A stretch of 64,000 bases of DNA. It comes from Listeria monocytogenes (lineage in GTDB: Bacteria > Bacillota > Bacilli > Lactobacillales > Listeriaceae). Numbering within the stretch: the first letter of the stretch is position 1; each line of letters begins with the position of its first letter. The position numbers and the translations under genes were made by a program. The notes beneath the pieces were generated by a model. The model had not been told where the DNA came from and did no database searches. It saw only the letters and a list, made by a program, of their open reading frames with translations. Shown here in pieces: positions 56,027 to 64,000 of this stretch. Location: positions 884,001-948,000 of the forward strand of contig NZ_CP168900.1 in assembly GCF_041765605.1 (NCBI RefSeq), written 5' to 3'.

Positions 56027-56524
56027 ATGGCGAATTATATTAACAAAGAAAGGCGCCAAATTGATTTTGATCCATTTGATTTACGGATAATTGCCGTACC
56101 AGAAGTAGTAGCGGTGCAGTTTAAGCCGCGCTCAGAGCATACTTTACTTATTCGTATTGCGGATGTCGGCGCAACCTATCAGCCACTCAAACACGAATCA
56201 CTTTTTGAAGCTATTTTGCCCGTTCACTTTAATGATATTAACGAAGAAGATGACTACTGGGGGCTTAGTGACAAAGAGCAAGCGGAGATGAAACTATTTA
56301 ACGAGGTACATCGCGATTTGATTTATGATTTTGTGGATGAGCACCCAGATTTTACGCAGATTGTTGTCCATTGTCACGCTGGGGTCAGCCGAAGTAGCGC
56401 GGTTGCCATGGCGATTGCGGAACATTTAGGAGACACGGACACATACGAAAAACTTCAAGTGATAAAACGATACTTACCAAATCCGCGGGTTCTTGCGATT
56501 ATGCGGGGCGAAGCGTATTTATAA
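56027..56524 (+). CDS. Dual-specificity / tyrosine phosphatase-like protein
   Basis: 165 aa cytoplasmic phosphatase. The catalytic loop is VVHCHAGVSRSSA with Cys116 and Arg122 (Cx5R), and an acidic residue may come from the DINEEDDYW loop. Alone in its transcript, about 36 bases before the glutathione reductase gene. Substrate unknown. Confidence 0.85.
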   Translation: MANYINKERRQIDFDPFDLRIIAVPEVVAVQFKPRSEHTLLIRIADVGATYQPLKHESLFEAILPVHFNDINEEDDYWGLSDKEQAEMKLFNEVHRDLIYDFVDEHPDFTQIVVHCHAGVSRSSAVAMAIAEHLGDTDTYEKLQVIKRYLPNPRVLAIMRGEAYL

Positions 56525-56559
56525 AAACGAAAACGAAGAAATGTTAGGAGAGATTTTGT

Positions 56560-57909
56560 ATGGAAAAGCATTATGATTATATTGCGATTGGCGGCGGAAG
56601 TGGCGGAATTGCTTCGATTAATCGCGCAGCCATGCACGGAGCAAAATGTGCATTAATTGAACCAAAATTTTTAGGTGGAACTTGTGTAAATGTTGGTTGT
56701 GTTCCGAAAAAAGTCATGTGGTACGGCGCACAAATTAAAGAAGCGATGGATTTATACGCAGATGCTTATGGTTACCAAGTGGACGCGAGCTTCAACTTCC
56801 AAAAACTAGTCGAAAATCGAGAAGCGTACATTGAACGGATTCGAGGTTCATACAAAAATGGACTGGATAATAATAAAGTAGAATGGATTAAAGGTTATGC
56901 CGAATTTGTCGATGAAAAAACATTGCGCGTAAACGGCGAACTAGTGACAGCGGATCATATTTTAATTGCAACAGGCGGCGAACCAGCGCTTCCTTCCATT
57001 CCTGGCGCAGAGTTCGGCATCACATCAGATGGCTTTTTTGCATTAAAAGAACTACCTAAAAAAGTGGCGGTTGTTGGCGCGGGATACATTGCGGTTGAAC
57101 TAGCTGGTGTATTACAACAACTTGGCTCAGAAACGCATTTATTTGTACGGAAACATGCACCACTCCGAAATTTCGATCCACTTTTAACAGATACACTAAC
57201 CGAAATTATTGAGCAATCGGATATGACGTTGCATAAACACGCCGTTCCGCAAAAAGTCGAAAAAAATCCAGATGGCAGTTTGACGTTGAGCTTAGAGGAT
57301 GGCCGCACAGAAACCGTTGATACGCTTATTTGGGCGATCGGACGTAAACCTGTCATCCAAGGTCTTCAAATCGAAAAAGCGGGCGTAGAACTTCTAGAAA
57401 GCGGACATATCGCCGTAGATAAATTCCAAAACACCAATGTAGCGGGGATTTATGCGGTTGGCGATGTAACGGGTCATTATGAATTAACTCCAGTCGCAAT
57501 TGCAGCAGGGCGCCGTTTATCAGAACGACTTTTCAACAACAAAAAAGATGCACATTTAAACTATGAAAATATCCCAACCGTTGTATTTAGCCATCCAGCT
57601 ATCGGAACGGTCGGTTTAACAGAACCAGAAGCAATTGAAAAATATGGCAAAGAAAATATCAAAGTGTACACTTCAAGCTTTACCTCAATGTATACAGCCA
57701 TCACAGACCACCGAGAACCTTGCCGAATGAAATTAATTTGCGAAGGGAAAACAGAGCGTGTCATCGGCTTGCACGGAATTGGTTACGGTGTAGACGAAAT
57801 GATTCAAGGATTTGCTGTTGCGATTAATATGGGCGCAACAAAAGCCGATTTCGACAATACGGTTGCGATTCACCCAACAGGATCCGAAGAATTTGTTACA
57901 ATGAAATAG
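56560..57909 (+). CDS. gor: Glutathione-disulfide reductase
   Basis: 449 aa FAD-NADPH disulfide reductase. FAD site [12 protein letters not shown] at the N-terminus, redox Cys42/Cys47 in [18 protein letters not shown] fold [17 protein letters not shown] and C-terminal catalytic His in [12 protein letters not shown]. Listeria makes glutathione and uses it as a virulence signal. GTTAGGAGAG precedes the ATG. Followed at 28 bases by a phosphoglycerate mutase family gene. Confidence 0.92.
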   Translation: MEKHYDYIAIGGGSGGIASINRAAMHGAKCALIEPKFLGGTCVNVGCVPKKVMWYGAQIKEAMDLYADAYGYQVDASFNFQKLVENREAYIERIRGSYKNGLDNNKVEWIKGYAEFVDEKTLRVNGELVTADHILIATGGEPALPSIPGAEFGITSDGFFALKELPKKVAVVGAGYIAVELAGVLQQLGSETHLFVRKHAPLRNFDPLLTDTLTEIIEQSDMTLHKHAVPQKVEKNPDGSLTLSLEDGRTETVDTLIWAIGRKPVIQGLQIEKAGVELLESGHIAVDKFQNTNVAGIYAVGDVTGHYELTPVAIAAGRRLSERLFNNKKDAHLNYENIPTVVFSHPAIGTVGLTEPEAIEKYGKENIKVYTSSFTSMYTAITDHREPCRMKLICEGKTERVIGLHGIGYGVDEMIQGFAVAINMGATKADFDNTVAIHPTGSEEFVTMK

Positions 57910-57937
57910 AAAACAACGATGGAGGAGGAAGTACGTA

Positions 57938-58612
57938 ATGGGAAAAAAATTATCACTTTATTTTGTAAGACATGGTCAAACTTACTTAAATAAAAATTTG
58001 CGCATGCAAGGATGGGCTGATACGCCACTAACACCAGAAGGAATTGAAATAGTCAAAGAAAGTGGTCGCGGACTTGCGGAAACAGAATTCGTTGCAGCGT
58101 ATTCAAGCGACTTACACCGCACAATCGCGACAGCTGGCCACTTGCTTAAAGAAAATAAACACGCATTCGGCTTAACGCTAGAACCATTAAGTGAATTTCG
58201 GGAAACTTTCTTCGGCTCCTACGAAGGTGAAAAAGGCGATGTTGCCTGGAACGAAATTGCGCAACATATGGGTTATGCGAATCAAGAAGACCTATTTAAA
58301 AATGCCGATGTACGCGAAACAATGAATGGTACAAAAGCAGCTGACCCAACAGGAGATGCGGAAGATTTCATGACATTTTGGACACGTGTAGAACAAGGTT
58401 TCTTGCATGTTATCAATCGTCATCGCGAAACTGGTGGTAACGTTCTTATCGTCGCTCACGGAAATACCATTCGTAACATCGTCCACGAACTCGAACCATC
58501 CATGGACGAAGCGGTTATTTTAGATAACGCGAGTGTCACAGTACTAGCTTACGAAAACGGCTTATTCAAATTAGAACGTTTAAATGACACCTCTCATTTT
58601 AAAAAAGCATAG
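57938..58612 (+). CDS. Histidine phosphatase / phosphoglycerate mutase family protein
   Basis: 224 aa. The catalytic RHG is Arg11-His12-Gly13 (FVRHGQTYLNKN), with the second His in LIVAHGNTIRNIV and the acid Glu in FRETFFGSYEGEKG. The GxYEG motif points to a broad phosphatase rather than true glycolytic GpmA. GGAGGAGGAAG precedes the ATG. Probably co-transcribed with gor. Confidence 0.9.
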   Translation: MGKKLSLYFVRHGQTYLNKNLRMQGWADTPLTPEGIEIVKESGRGLAETEFVAAYSSDLHRTIATAGHLLKENKHAFGLTLEPLSEFRETFFGSYEGEKGDVAWNEIAQHMGYANQEDLFKNADVRETMNGTKAADPTGDAEDFMTFWTRVEQGFLHVINRHRETGGNVLIVAHGNTIRNIVHELEPSMDEAVILDNASVTVLAYENGLFKLERLNDTSHFKKA

Positions 58613-58613
58613 A

Positions 58614-58657
58614 AAAAACGAGCTTTAGGAACTAGTTTCCCAAAGCTCGTTTTTTTA
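58614..58657. terminator. Bidirectional terminator
   Basis: aaaaaacgagcttta.. pairs with ..caaagctcgtttttt between convergent genes. A and T runs on both flanks. Confidence 0.9.
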
Positions 58658-59791
58658 TTCTTTCGGTGTATCCGGATCAGGAAGATTATTATCAATCGCC
58701 AGCTGACCTCGCCGCAATTTAATTAAACGATTAACGTTCACGATAATTGTTTTCACAACCGCATAAAGTGGAACACCTAAAATCATTCCGAAGATTCCCG
58801 CTAAGTTTCCAGCAACAATCAAGATAATGATAATAGTTAGTGGGTGAATCGATAGTGATTTACCCATGATATATGGAGAGAGTAAGTTAGAATCAATTTG
58901 TTGCACAATCGTTACGACAACAATAACAAGTAATGCTTGGACTGGAGAAGTGAATAACGCCACGATAACTGCGGGAGCTGCTCCAAGGAAAGGTCCAAGG
59001 TAAGGAATAATATTCGTTGCACCAGCAATGAACCCGAAAAGAAGGGCATACGGTTGACCAATAATTAAGTACCCAATGAAAGTAAATAAACCAACAAACA
59101 TACAATCAATTGCTTGTGAACTAATGTAAGTAGAAATGGTTTTATTCATTTCTTTAATAATTTGTTTTGCTTCAGAACGAATACCTGCCGGGAAAAATTT
59201 TCCAGAAGACTCAACGAACTTATGACCATCTTTAAACATATAAAAGACGATAAATGGTACAGTTACAAGAATCATGACAAAACTAGAGACAAAAGAGATG
59301 ATAGCTCCAAAACTAGAAGCAACTCCGTCAACGACCACAGACATGATTTTTGGTAAGGAAATGTTGAGCTTCTCAAGTTCTTGTTTTATATCTAGATCTT
59401 TTAATGCAGAATTATTCGAGAGACCTTGCAACCATTTCTCAAAATCTTGCCAGTAACCTGGTATTGCTTTTGCGAGTTCAGCTACTTGGTCAGCAAGCGT
59501 TGGACCGAGTTGCATTACTGCAAGAACAACAAGCGTGATAAAGGCAATAAAAATTAAAATAACACTCAAAAGTCGAGGTACTTTTCTTTTTTCTAAAAAT
59601 AATACGAGCGGGTTAAATAAATAGAATAGAAACCCTGCGACCAAAATCGGCATGAATAATGTAGAAACAATAATGCCAATTGGTGAAAATATGTACTTCA
59701 TTTGTAATAGAACAAACAAAATGGCTACAACCGCTAAAATTTCAATTGTCCAAAAAAATAATTTACTATCTCGAAAACGTGAAAACTTCAA
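58655..59791 (-). CDS. AI-2E family (PerM-type) membrane transporter
   Basis: 378 aa, about eight helices (UPF0118/AI-2E). Pattern: LPSGIIVST-like N-terminal pair, long loop (about 100-150), LGVPLYAVVKTI and the conserved ITNIIPYLGPFLGA. TTG start at 59791 behind AAGGGGAG on the minus strand. Such proteins export AI-2 in a few cases or act as Na+/H+ antiporters; the role here is not known. Confidence 0.9.
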   Translation of the reverse strand: MKFSRFRDSKLFFWTIEILAVVAILFVLLQMKYIFSPIGIIVSTLFMPILVAGFLFYLFNPLVLFLEKRKVPRLLSVILIFIAFITLVVLAVMQLGPTLADQVAELAKAIPGYWQDFEKWLQGLSNNSALKDLDIKQELEKLNISLPKIMSVVVDGVASSFGAIISFVSSFVMILVTVPFIVFYMFKDGHKFVESSGKFFPAGIRSEAKQIIKEMNKTISTYISSQAIDCMFVGLFTFIGYLIIGQPYALLFGFIAGATNIIPYLGPFLGAAPAVIVALFTSPVQALLVIVVVTIVQQIDSNLLSPYIMGKSLSIHPLTIIIILIVAGNLAGIFGMILGVPLYAVVKTIIVNVNRLIKLRRGQLAIDNNLPDPDTPKE

Positions 59792-59891
59792 ATTCTCCCC
59801 TTCTTTCTAAAACCTTATTGATAAATTTTATAGTACCATTAACTGCTTTAAATAGCCACTGAATTACTGCTATTGACGCCGGAATATATGT

Positions 59892-59910
59892 GTTATACAA
59901 TATGTATAAC
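59892..59910. promoter_or_regulatory. GntR/YtrA-type operator
   Basis: Perfect dyad GTTATAC-AATAT-GTATAAC overlapping the -10 region of the gntR promoter (TTGACG at 59873-59878). The regulator encoded 22 bases downstream is the obvious ligand. Confidence 0.72.
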
Positions 59911-59931
59911 AGTTAAGAGAGAGGTGTTTCT

Positions 59932-60324
59932 ATGTTGCTTGCGATAGATCTTCAATCAGACGAACCGATTTACACACAAATATGCAATCAAATCATTGAA
60001 GGTATGGCGAAACGGGAACTTTTACCAGGGGACAAATTACCTTCTGTTCGAAGTTTAGGTGCAGACATTGGTATTAACTTTCATACAGTAAACAAGGCCT
60101 ACCAAATTTTAAAACAAGAAGGATTTATTCAAATACATCGTCAAAAGGGAGTAGTTATTCATCCGGATGGCGTAGCTAAGGCAGATGAGCTATTTTTTGC
60201 GAAATTACAAACGAAGCTAAAACCGCTCATCGCGGAATCGGTTGTGCGCGGTGTTACCGAAGAGAAGTGGCTCGAAGTAAGTAAGGCTATTTTTGACGAA
60301 ATGCATGGACGGAGAGTGGAGTAG
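59932..60324 (+). CDS. GntR-family regulator, YtrA subfamily
   Basis: 130 aa, much shorter than full GntR proteins: winged helix-turn-helix (LPSVRSLGADIGINFHTVNKAYQIL) and a short helical dimerisation tail. No ligand-binding domain. GAGAGGTG precedes the ATG. Two bases before a membrane protein gene, probably its target, with the dyad at 59892 as operator. Confidence 0.92.
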   Translation: MLLAIDLQSDEPIYTQICNQIIEGMAKRELLPGDKLPSVRSLGADIGINFHTVNKAYQILKQEGFIQIHRQKGVVIHPDGVAKADELFFAKLQTKLKPLIAESVVRGVTEEKWLEVSKAIFDEMHGRRVE

Positions 60325-60326
60325 AA

Positions 60327-61430
60327 ATGGAAATCATCATTTATATTTTTGTTAGTATTGCTATCATTTCACTGCAAGCAATAACCCCTTTTGTAATAAG
60401 AAAGTCAGAATGTTTCGGAGTAAATGTAGGCGAACGTGCTAACCGGAATGCAGAATTAACGCGGCTAAAAAAACAATATGTTGGGCAAGTGGTTTTGTGG
60501 ACCTCTTTCGTTGCTATTATCGGAATCGCATTAATTCAAGGCTTTCATTCGAGTGAGAATATGCAAGCGGGTATTTTTATTGCTTCGATGTTTGGACAAT
60601 TAATCGTTTCTTTTATTATTTATTATCGCTTTCACCACACAACTTTACAGTGGAAAAGAGATAAAATAGAGGCGGGAGAAATCTCGACTAATTCTATCAT
60701 AATGGTAGACACTAGTTTTCATCGCAGAAAAATGGTTATCTCGTATACGTGGTTTGTCGTGCCACTACTTATCTTTATTATTACACTTGCGATTACAGTC
60801 GTTTTTTATCCAGTAGCTCCTGCTGACTTTCCAATCCATTTTGATATGAGTGGGGCAGTGACGGATACGGTTGCCAAATCACCTAGAGTCGTGTTGCTAT
60901 TGCCAATGATGCAGCTAGGAATGATTGCGTTATTTATCTTTATTAACTTTGTTATTGCTAGGAGCAAACAGTCCGTAGAGAACGAAAACCCTACTGATTC
61001 ATTAAAACGGGGACTCCTATTTAGACAGATTTCTAGTAAAGCGATGTTAATCATGTGTACGATTATGGTAATTGATTTTCTCATCATGCAAGTAGTCATG
61101 TTACTTGCTCTTCCAGTTGAATGGATGATGATAACAATGATTATCTCCGTTGTTTTGATTCTGTTTGGAACCGTCCTTCTTGCTGTAAAAGTAGGGCAAG
61201 GCGGTAGCAGACTTAAATTTGCTGACCAACCTGATGGTGTCAATAAACCCATTCGGGATGATGATTCTTTTTGGAAAGCAGGCGTTATTTATTTTAATCG
61301 AAATGATCCAGCGTTATTTGTAGAAAAACGCTTTGGGATTGGTTGGACGATTAACACTGCTCGGCCTGTTGCTTGGTTATCTTTTGTCATTATTATCGCT
61401 GTTATTATTCTCATTAGCATCTTGTTTTAA
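60327..61430 (+). CDS. DUF1648/DUF5808-type membrane protein
   Basis: 367 aa, about eight helices. DUF1648 motif around 160-175 (FYPVAPADFPIHFDMSGAVTD) and a C-terminal DUF5808-like portion (WKAGVIYFNRNDPALFVEKRFGIGWTIN). GGAGTAG precedes the ATG. YtrA-type regulators often sit with such proteins, which are linked to cell-envelope stress. Function not established. Confidence 0.87.
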   Translation: MEIIIYIFVSIAIISLQAITPFVIRKSECFGVNVGERANRNAELTRLKKQYVGQVVLWTSFVAIIGIALIQGFHSSENMQAGIFIASMFGQLIVSFIIYYRFHHTTLQWKRDKIEAGEISTNSIIMVDTSFHRRKMVISYTWFVVPLLIFIITLAITVVFYPVAPADFPIHFDMSGAVTDTVAKSPRVVLLLPMMQLGMIALFIFINFVIARSKQSVENENPTDSLKRGLLFRQISSKAMLIMCTIMVIDFLIMQVVMLLALPVEWMMITMIISVVLILFGTVLLAVKVGQGGSRLKFADQPDGVNKPIRDDDSFWKAGVIYFNRNDPALFVEKRFGIGWTINTARPVAWLSFVIIIAVIILISILF

Positions 61431-61449
61431 CTTGCTCTCAGACGGGTAT
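61424..61449 (+). promoter_or_regulatory. Strong SigB promoter candidate
   Basis: GTTT (61424-61427), 16-base spacer, GGGTAT (61444-61449): exact in both boxes. About 65 bases before the GyrI-like gene and inside the end of the preceding one. Confidence 0.82.
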
Positions 61450-61512
61450 TTACCATATGGTATACGGATAAATTAGCTTGTGTGAGATGCTTTTGTGAAG
61501 GAGTAGATAATC

Positions 61513-62016
61513 ATGGCGATTAGATTGAAGCGACTGGAGGAATGGGAAGGATTCACTGGTATTGCGCTCGTTCGAGAAGGTCTTAAAACAGAAGCACTTC
61601 ATACAGAAATAAAAACAGCCTTCAAAGAAATGCTTCAACTTGCGCGAGAACTAGATGATTTTTCCAAACAAAAAACGTTTTATGGTATTTCTGTCCATAA
61701 TATAGAAGACGGAATTACTCATTATTCGGTAATTCCAGTGGAACAAAAATATCCTCATTTACAAGAACCGCTTGAGTGGATTGAAGTTCCGGCTCATACG
61801 TATTTTGTAGCAGAGCATATTCAGGATACAGACATAAGTGAAAGCTATGAAGAGATTGCCAGAGCCATTCAAGAAAAAAATTACAAACCATATATTACAG
61901 CGAACAACCCCGTTTTTGACCCACTACCATTCAAATTGGAAGTGTATACGAAACAAGGAAACAACGAAGCAAATATTGAAATAAGGATTCCTGTCGTAAA
62001 AGAATTGCATACGTAA
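61513..62016 (+). CDS. GyrI-like / effector-binding domain protein
   Basis: 167 aa, stand-alone SHS2-type effector-binding domain as in AraC/Rob and SbmC (GyrI). Features: GIALVREGLKTEALHTEI, GISVHNIEDGITHYSVIPV, PHLQEPLEWIEVPAHTYFV. May bind a small hydrophobic ligand. GAAGGAG precedes the ATG. Under the SigB-type promoter at 61424, so a stress-induced gene is likely. Confidence 0.85.
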   Translation: MAIRLKRLEEWEGFTGIALVREGLKTEALHTEIKTAFKEMLQLARELDDFSKQKTFYGISVHNIEDGITHYSVIPVEQKYPHLQEPLEWIEVPAHTYFVAEHIQDTDISESYEEIARAIQEKNYKPYITANNPVFDPLPFKLEVYTKQGNNEANIEIRIPVVKELHT

Positions 62017-62021
62017 GAAGA

Positions 62022-62050
62022 AGCCTGGGACTTTTGTTCTGGGCTTTTTT
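62022..62050 (+). terminator. Terminator after the GyrI-like gene
   Basis: agcctgggac-ttttg-ttctgggct then six T residues. Confidence 0.85.
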
Positions 62051-62129
62051 ATACTAGCAAGCTGTTTTTGAGTGTGCTATAATAAAAACGCTATTTTGTG
62101 ATTATTTTAACAAGAAGGAAGGGATTCAT

Positions 62130-62942
62130 GTGGGATATTACAGCCCGCAGGAAGTAACAGAGATTACGATTGAAAAAGGAACCCAAAAAGCAAATTCAAG
62201 TACGTTAACGCTTGTGTTGTTAGGCTTTTTAGGTGGTGCCTTTATATCTCTTGGTTACTTATTATACATACGTGCAGTAGGAACAATGCCTCACGAATGG
62301 GGGAGCTTTGCAACGCTTATCGGCGCCAGTCTTTTTCCGGTTGGCCTCGTTTGTATTTTGCTAGGTGGAGGAGAATTAATTACCGGCAACATGATGGCTG
62401 TCGCGATTGCTTGGTACGACAAAAAAATTTCCTTCCAACAATTACTTAGAAACTGGGCGATTGTGTCTGTCATGAACTTAGTGGGCGCATTTTTTGTCGC
62501 TTACTTCTTCGGACATTTCGTTGGTTTAACAGAAGGCGATTTCTTACCAAAAACGCTAGCTACAGCTGGTGCAAAAATTAACGATCCTTTCTGGGTTGCT
62601 TTTGTTTCCGGAATTGGTTGTAACTGGTTTGTTGGGATTGCGGTTTGGCTTTGCTACGCGGCCAAAGATTTCGCAGGGAAAATCCTTGGTATTTGGTTCC
62701 CGGTTATGGCATTTGTTGCTATCGGATTTCAGCACGTTGTCGCCAACATGTTTATTATCCCAGCTGCGATTTTCGCTGGTTACTATTCATGGGCGGATTT
62801 CATTTGGAACGTCATCCCAGTTTACTTAGGAAATGTAGTCGGTGGAGCAGTTTTTGTTAGCTTATTCTACTTCCTTGCTTATAAGAAAAACGCGCCTAAA
62901 AAAGTAAAAGAAGAAATACACCAACCAATTGAAGAAAGTTAA
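62130..62942 (+). CDS. Formate/nitrite transporter (FNT) family channel
   Basis: 270 aa, six helices of the FocA/NirC pentameric channel. Motifs: FLGGAFISLGYLLY, GGGELITGNMMAVAIAW (the Lys/Asn filter region) and GIGCNWFVGIAVWLCYAA, GFQHVVANMF. GTG start with GAAGGAAGGG. Transports formate, nitrite or another short acid. Confidence 0.93.
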   Translation: MGYYSPQEVTEITIEKGTQKANSSTLTLVLLGFLGGAFISLGYLLYIRAVGTMPHEWGSFATLIGASLFPVGLVCILLGGGELITGNMMAVAIAWYDKKISFQQLLRNWAIVSVMNLVGAFFVAYFFGHFVGLTEGDFLPKTLATAGAKINDPFWVAFVSGIGCNWFVGIAVWLCYAAKDFAGKILGIWFPVMAFVAIGFQHVVANMFIIPAAIFAGYYSWADFIWNVIPVYLGNVVGGAVFVSLFYFLAYKKNAPKKVKEEIHQPIEES

Positions 62943-62947
62943 GACCG

Positions 62948-62984
62948 AAAAAGCTAGTTACATTCGATGTAGCTAGCTTTTTTT
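62948..62984 (+). terminator. Terminator after the FNT gene
   Basis: aaaaagctagttacat-tcg-atgtagctagcttttttt, perfect stem. Confidence 0.93.
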
Positions 62985-63011
62985 GAAAAAAATTAAAGTT
63001 TTTTAGAGACT

Positions 63012-63037
63012 GTTCTCGTTCCCGCCATGTTGGGATA
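63012..63037 (+). promoter_or_regulatory. Candidate SigB promoter of the aldehyde dehydrogenase gene
   Basis: GTTC (63012-63015), 16-base spacer, GGGATA (63032-63037). One mismatch in -35. The orthologue is listed as SigB-dependent in L. monocytogenes from memory. Confidence 0.55.
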
Positions 63038-63166
63038 GAATGACTTTTTCCAAAAACCATTTTGCCACTTAAAAAAGAAAATCCTGATTAAATTTTTCGA
63101 TTTGTGGAAAACACTATTATAAGCAACGAGAGCACGTGCAGAAAAATTTTTTGAGGAGTGGTATTT

Positions 63167-64000
63167 TTGAGTATTAAAGAAACAGCCTTACCAAAAGTTC
63201 AAACAAAATTATTTATTAATGGAAAATGGACGGATGGAGATAATAAAGAAACAAAAGATATTGTAAACCCAGCAAACGGAGAAGTTATTGCCAAAATCGC
63301 TCAAGCTGGACCAAACGAAACCAAAAAAGCCATTAAAGCTGCAAAAGAAGCATTTCCTGATTGGGCAAAAATGGAACTAGCTGATCGCGTCAAATTATTA
63401 CACAAAATTGCCGATTTAATGGAAGAAAAAGCAGATACACTAGCAAAAATTATGACGCTTGAACAAGGTAAACCGCTAAAAGAATCAAAAGGAGAAGTCC
63501 TAACTGGCGCAGAAAACTTCCGATTCGCTGCAGAAGAAGCAAGAAGATTATATGGGGAAACTATCCCAGCGCCAAACAATCATGCGTTTATCGTGAAAAA
63601 ACAACCAATTGGCGTAGTTGCGGCCATTACTCCGTGGAATTTCCCAGGTGGTATGGTGACACGAAAACTTGCTCCAGCGCTTGCAACCGGAAATACAATC
63701 GTATTAAAACCATCCGGAGATACGCCGCTTTCAGCCCTAGCTATCTTTGAAATTTTTGAAGAAGCCGGCTTGCCAAAAGGTGTTGCCAATATCGTTATGG
63801 GTAGCTCCAAAGAAATCGGCGAAACGTTAACTGACAGTGATGATGTTCGTAAACTAACTTTCACCGGCTCCACGAAAGTCGGTCAAACACTATTCAAACA
63901 ATCAGCCGAAACACTGAAAAAAATCTCGCTCGAACTTGGTGGACATGCGCCATTTATCGTATTTGATGATGCGAACCTGGATGCTGCTGTAAATGATTTA
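63167..64000 (+). CDS. gabD: NAD(P)-dependent succinate-semialdehyde dehydrogenase, 3'-truncated
   Basis: 278 codons are visible; the gene runs off the window. ALDH family: NPANGEVIAKI start, cofactor-binding TPWNFPGGMVTRKLAPAL, FTGSTKVG and the general-base Glu in ELGGHAPF. The catalytic Cys region is not yet reached. TTG start at 63167 with GAGGAGTGG. GabD contributes to the GABA shunt in acid resistance. Specificity is assigned by similarity. Confidence 0.9.
   Translation, partial: MSIKETALPKVQTKLFINGKWTDGDNKETKDIVNPANGEVIAKIAQAGPNETKKAIKAAKEAFPDWAKMELADRVKLLHKIADLMEEKADTLAKIMTLEQGKPLKESKGEVLTGAENFRFAAEEARRLYGETIPAPNNHAFIVKKQPIGVVAAITPWNFPGGMVTRKLAPALATGNTIVLKPSGDTPLSALAIFEIFEEAGLPKGVANIVMGSSKEIGETLTDSDDVRKLTFTGSTKVGQTLFKQSAETLKKISLELGGHAPFIVFDDANLDAAVNDL

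Noticed and set aside
1-64000. CRISPR arrays
   Set aside because: No series of regularly spaced direct repeats was seen in the window.

Overview
The window looks like chromosomal DNA of a Listeria sensu stricto species, most likely L. monocytogenes or a close relative. It is low-GC Firmicute DNA with AGGAGG-type ribosome sites, and it carries the complete mazEF-rsbRSTUVW-sigB-rsbX locus. The gene order is the one I remember for the L. monocytogenes EGD-e segment from about lmo0848 to lmo0913. I cannot tell the species apart by sequence alone, and locus numbers quoted here are from memory of synteny, not a search.

Layout. 1-4100: end of an amino-acid ABC transporter, a small secreted or membrane protein, a long AT-rich gap with a candidate SigB-driven 48-codon ORF, a conserved hypothetical gene, and a TetR gene with a paired SMR efflux system (sugR-sugE1-sugE2). 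4200-7540: ddl, murF and a carboxylesterase. 7550-17060: a LacI regulator divergent from a carbohydrate operon: binding protein, two permeases, GH13 glucosidase, DUF1861 protein, GH130 phosphorylase and phosphohexomutase. It fits uptake and phosphorolysis of beta-1,2-mannosides. 17240-20000: DEAD-box helicase CshA behind a long leader, a small membrane protein, and queT behind a preQ1-I riboswitch. 20280-23335: an accessory five-gene type VII secretion toxin module with a C-terminal nucleic-acid-deaminase-like toxin domain. 23550-25200: HxlR regulator and MFS exporter. 25400-31930: a PRD regulator, a lactose/cellobiose-class PTS and sugar-metabolism enzymes. 32050-36050: an LPXTG/LysM wall protein, a secreted protein and two PH-domain membrane proteins. 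36190-39060: haem oxidase, acpS, alr. 39260-45080: mazEF and the sigB stressosome operon. 45290-49640: SulP transporter, Tex, SprT-like protein. 49686-49849: tRNA-Asn and tRNA-Ser, then a NADAR-SUKH-NADAR group and a DUF1801 gene. 52150-54230: PTS IIC and GntR. 54429-54599: tRNA-Glu and tRNA-Asp. 54720-64000: OsmC, a frameshifted YdeI/OmdA-family gene, a phosphatase, glutathione reductase, phosphoglycerate mutase family protein, AI-2E exporter family protein, GntR plus membrane protein, GyrI-like protein, FNT channel and the start of an aldehyde dehydrogenase.

Themes. General stress response dominates: the sigB locus is present, and SigB-type promoters (GTTT-N15/16-GGGWAW) can be read before rsbV, the LPXTG gene, the GyrI-like gene, the aldehyde dehydrogenase and the small ORF near 1.6 kb. 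The two most accessory-looking stretches are the T7SS toxin island (20.3-23.3 kb) and the NADAR-SUKH-NADAR group next to tRNA genes (50.0-51.5 kb). The toxin island is the best candidate for an under-described system.
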